Positions 61,481-64,000 of a stretch of 64,000 nucleotides of DNA are shown here, in pieces. The position numbers and the translations under genes were made by a program. This DNA is from Alentia gelatinosa (lineage: Eukaryota > Annelida > Polychaeta > Phyllodocida > Polynoidae): the NCBI GenBank assembly GCA_950022655.1, contig OX465580.1, forward strand, positions 43,956,028-44,020,027, in the 5' to 3' direction. Each line of letters starts with the position of its first letter. Positions within the stretch are counted from its first letter, which is position 1. Below the pieces are notes generated by a model that was not told the origin of the DNA, did not search any database, and worked only from the letters and a program-made list of their open reading frames with translations.

Positions 61481-64000
61481 GAACAATACGCAACGCAGGA
61501 TGACTCTTGGCTAATGAGGATTATGTGCATACTTAGAAACATCTAATTGGGGAGCATACACATAGTTCACCTTTAGTGGGATTTCAGTTGCCCGATTTCT
61601 GCCTCGGATAAATTGATTAATCGCCTCTGGCCAATACGATTTGCATCTCAGTGGAAACACGATAAGCAATTCAGGCTCAAACACCGACAAAACTGTTGTC
61701 GTTTGACCGACAAAATACACTTTGATTTCTTGGGTTTGACCAACAGTATCTTATGATTTATCAGAAACAAGTTAGATATCTCACAATATGTTTTTCCGGC
61801 CGTACAACCCGAGTCCGGATGTCGCTCAATGGACACGAAATATCGATTTTCACCATCATCAATAAAATATACCGAATTTCCGCGTATATTTTACCGATCG
61901 ATTTTTATATTCATTCAAAAATAACTGTTCTAGTTTCTGTCAGTCAATGGAAAAGCTACTTTTGCTACTTTCATCTCTTTGGAGATTACCGACTCAATCT
62001 GAGTACAGAAACAAAGGGAGTTCAACTTTTCACCTCTATCTCCAAGCAGGGTGGCAGGGCTGGTTGCACTGGCTAGAACAAAAGATGACTGATTGAAGTA
62101 CATTATACAGGTGTTCGGTAACTAGTAGTTACCCTCCTGGGCTCCTACCCCTCCAACGCAACCCCCATCGACCCAGCTCCCACTTGAAGAGAATGTAACC
62201 ATACAGGGGTAGTTGGTATGTGTACACAGTCCCTGCATACCAACACTGTCCCAGATGACAAAGGCAATGTCACCGGTTGGGATCATTACAGGTCTCCACC
62301 AGTACAAGGATTCGAATAATAGATGTTAGGGTTTCCGTTTACGCGTTCCCAACTATATGAACTAGAGGCAGGACAGGAGACCTCGGGAAACGTATCAATT
62401 GGCAATATTTCCCCTCTGATCATCTGTAACTTCATCTATAGGTCAGGTCATTTTAAAGATTGACAATTGGAGAGAAATAGAGAGAGTGCTCATTCCATTG
62501 ACTTAACCATCTCGAAAAGTGGCAAATTACACGTAGCGGCTAGCGTATTTAATATGGTTTATATTACATGGAGATACGTCCTGCAGTCGCCAATTCCATA
62601 CTACATCTATCATATTTCCTTTTTCATGTTTTTTCTTTTTTCATCGGCTTGTCATATATGTGTTTCTTTGCCAAGTCTTGAATTATCTTAAAAGCATTCC
62701 ACAAAATAACCACATTTATACGATATTCTAGTCGTATACAAAACAATTCATATCTTCATATTACTCTATACACACACTTACAGTACAATACACATTAGTA
62801 ACATTAACATACTCTCACAATACACACAGGAGACACTGACATTGTAGGACATGACATGTTCTACATTGTGTTTCATAGTACTTAGGACACACACAGACAG
62901 ACCCAGACACAGTCACTGCTCCATTGGGCCGGAAGCCAACCTCAGGGTAGAATAACCTGCTTTTGAATAATCTCATGAAATATGGCATGAACAAAAAGGG
63001 TAGGGGTGCAAGCAAAATGATCATAAATTCTCATGGTTCACTGGTTTTATAGCCGTGGAGATAGTCTACTGATAAGAAAAAAACACAAGTAAGATCATTG
63101 TTGTATTTGGAATTAAATCGAAAATTTTGTTTCCACCGTTGTACTGAAAATAAGGATAGAATTATTAGGACGAGACATGATCTAGATCTGAACTTGAGGG
63201 CAAAAAACACCCAAAAAACCCCATCAAAATAAGGATAGATATCCAATTCGTTAGAATATTTATTCTAGGTAGAGACACTTTGCCGAGACGCAGCTTTATT
63301 GCAACAGGTGTATGTTGTATTTATCTTTTTTTTACTGGATTGTGTGACGTGGCTCATACAGGTCCTAACTCTAACAGATGAAAAAGTGTTTATTTTTTCT
63401 CCAGAATTTATACTCGTTGGGTGAAAGTGTTTTGTATGTCTACCTAGGATCGAGGAAATAATAAAGAATGTATATCTCATATTCAGTGCGATGCCAGTCA
63501 TTAGAACAAAGAGGTCGTAATATCTTGTCACTGTATTCAACCACGTTTGCATTTATGATGTTCTATTGGTTGAAACATTTGTTATTCCTGTTGACTTTGA
63601 TTTCTTTCATTAAATCTTTTAGTCCAAAGCTCATTTTGAGCTTTACTATTAATGGATAGCCATAATTGACAAGTAGTATACATCATATCTAGGTTTTTTA
63701 AATAATATTTTATTCCACATTCTGTAAATAATACAGTTCTTCCATGATACTCTGATTTTATCAATACGAAGGATCTGTAATTGTACAAATTCCTGGGCTA
63801 TGAAACTATAATGTGACATTGTTAAAATTGGATATAGCAAAATCATGAGAACAGCGGATAGCAGTTAGGCTTAGCCTCTTATCGCCATTCCAAAATCAGA
63901 AGGTTGAAGACTTGATTGATGCTTGTAGCGTCATACCATTGTAAAAGAAATAGGATTTTCAAAATCTTTAAACTCTTTCAGATAATTTTCTCCCAAACTA

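Overview
The window is nuclear DNA from an animal: it is AT-rich, intron-rich and full of decayed repeats. It looks lophotrochozoan, most likely a bivalve mollusc. That guess rests on the style of the carrier protein, the small foldback DNA transposons, and short GGTTT...GTTTAACGTCC-type repeats that I associate with bivalve genomes. It is an inference, not a proven assignment. There is no bacterial-style gene packing, and most open frames longer than 60 codons are chance frames in introns.

Two real host genes are visible, arranged head to head. On the minus strand, ten coding exons between 38391 and 3450 give a complete 468-residue Ca2+-binding mitochondrial carrier of the SCaMC family (SLC25A24/SLC25A25/SLC25A23-like, the ATP-Mg/phosphate carrier). 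It has four EF-hands in exons 1-4 and three mitochondrial-carrier repeats in exons 5-10. Every junction has a GT donor and an AG acceptor, and the reading frame is kept across all nine introns. On the plus strand, the first coding exon of an EEIG1/FAM102-type NT-C2 domain protein lies at 39177-39322; the rest of that gene was not found and probably lies beyond the window. The two start codons are 785 bp apart, and this interval probably holds a shared divergent promoter. I recall that the human orthologues are linked in the same pairs (SLC25A24 with FAM102B/EEIG2 on 1p13; SLC25A25 with FAM102A/EEIG1 on 9q34), so the pairing may be ancient.

Layout: 1-3449 is the 3' flank of the carrier gene. 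3450-38391 is the carrier gene, with introns carrying a pogo-like element (12657-13619), hAT-like short elements (14198-14339, 16233-16874, 33673-33823), several foldback hairpins and an RT fossil (about 25565-25780). 38392-39176 is the intergenic promoter. 39177-64000 is EEIG exon 1 followed by what looks like more than 24 kb of intron 1. That intron holds a 1.1 kb foldback element (39789-40898), a recent 823-bp tandem duplication carrying a TIR element (46127-47773), two copies of a palindromic composite element (50185-50872 and 59833-60166), and a 5'-truncated LINE with a 418-codon reverse transcriptase frame and an A-rich tail (57340-59200).

I found no CRISPR array, operon, phage or virus. 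The most novel material is the set of related short mobile elements, the two hammerhead-like CTGATGA...GAAAC motifs, and the carrier/EEIG head-to-head pair.
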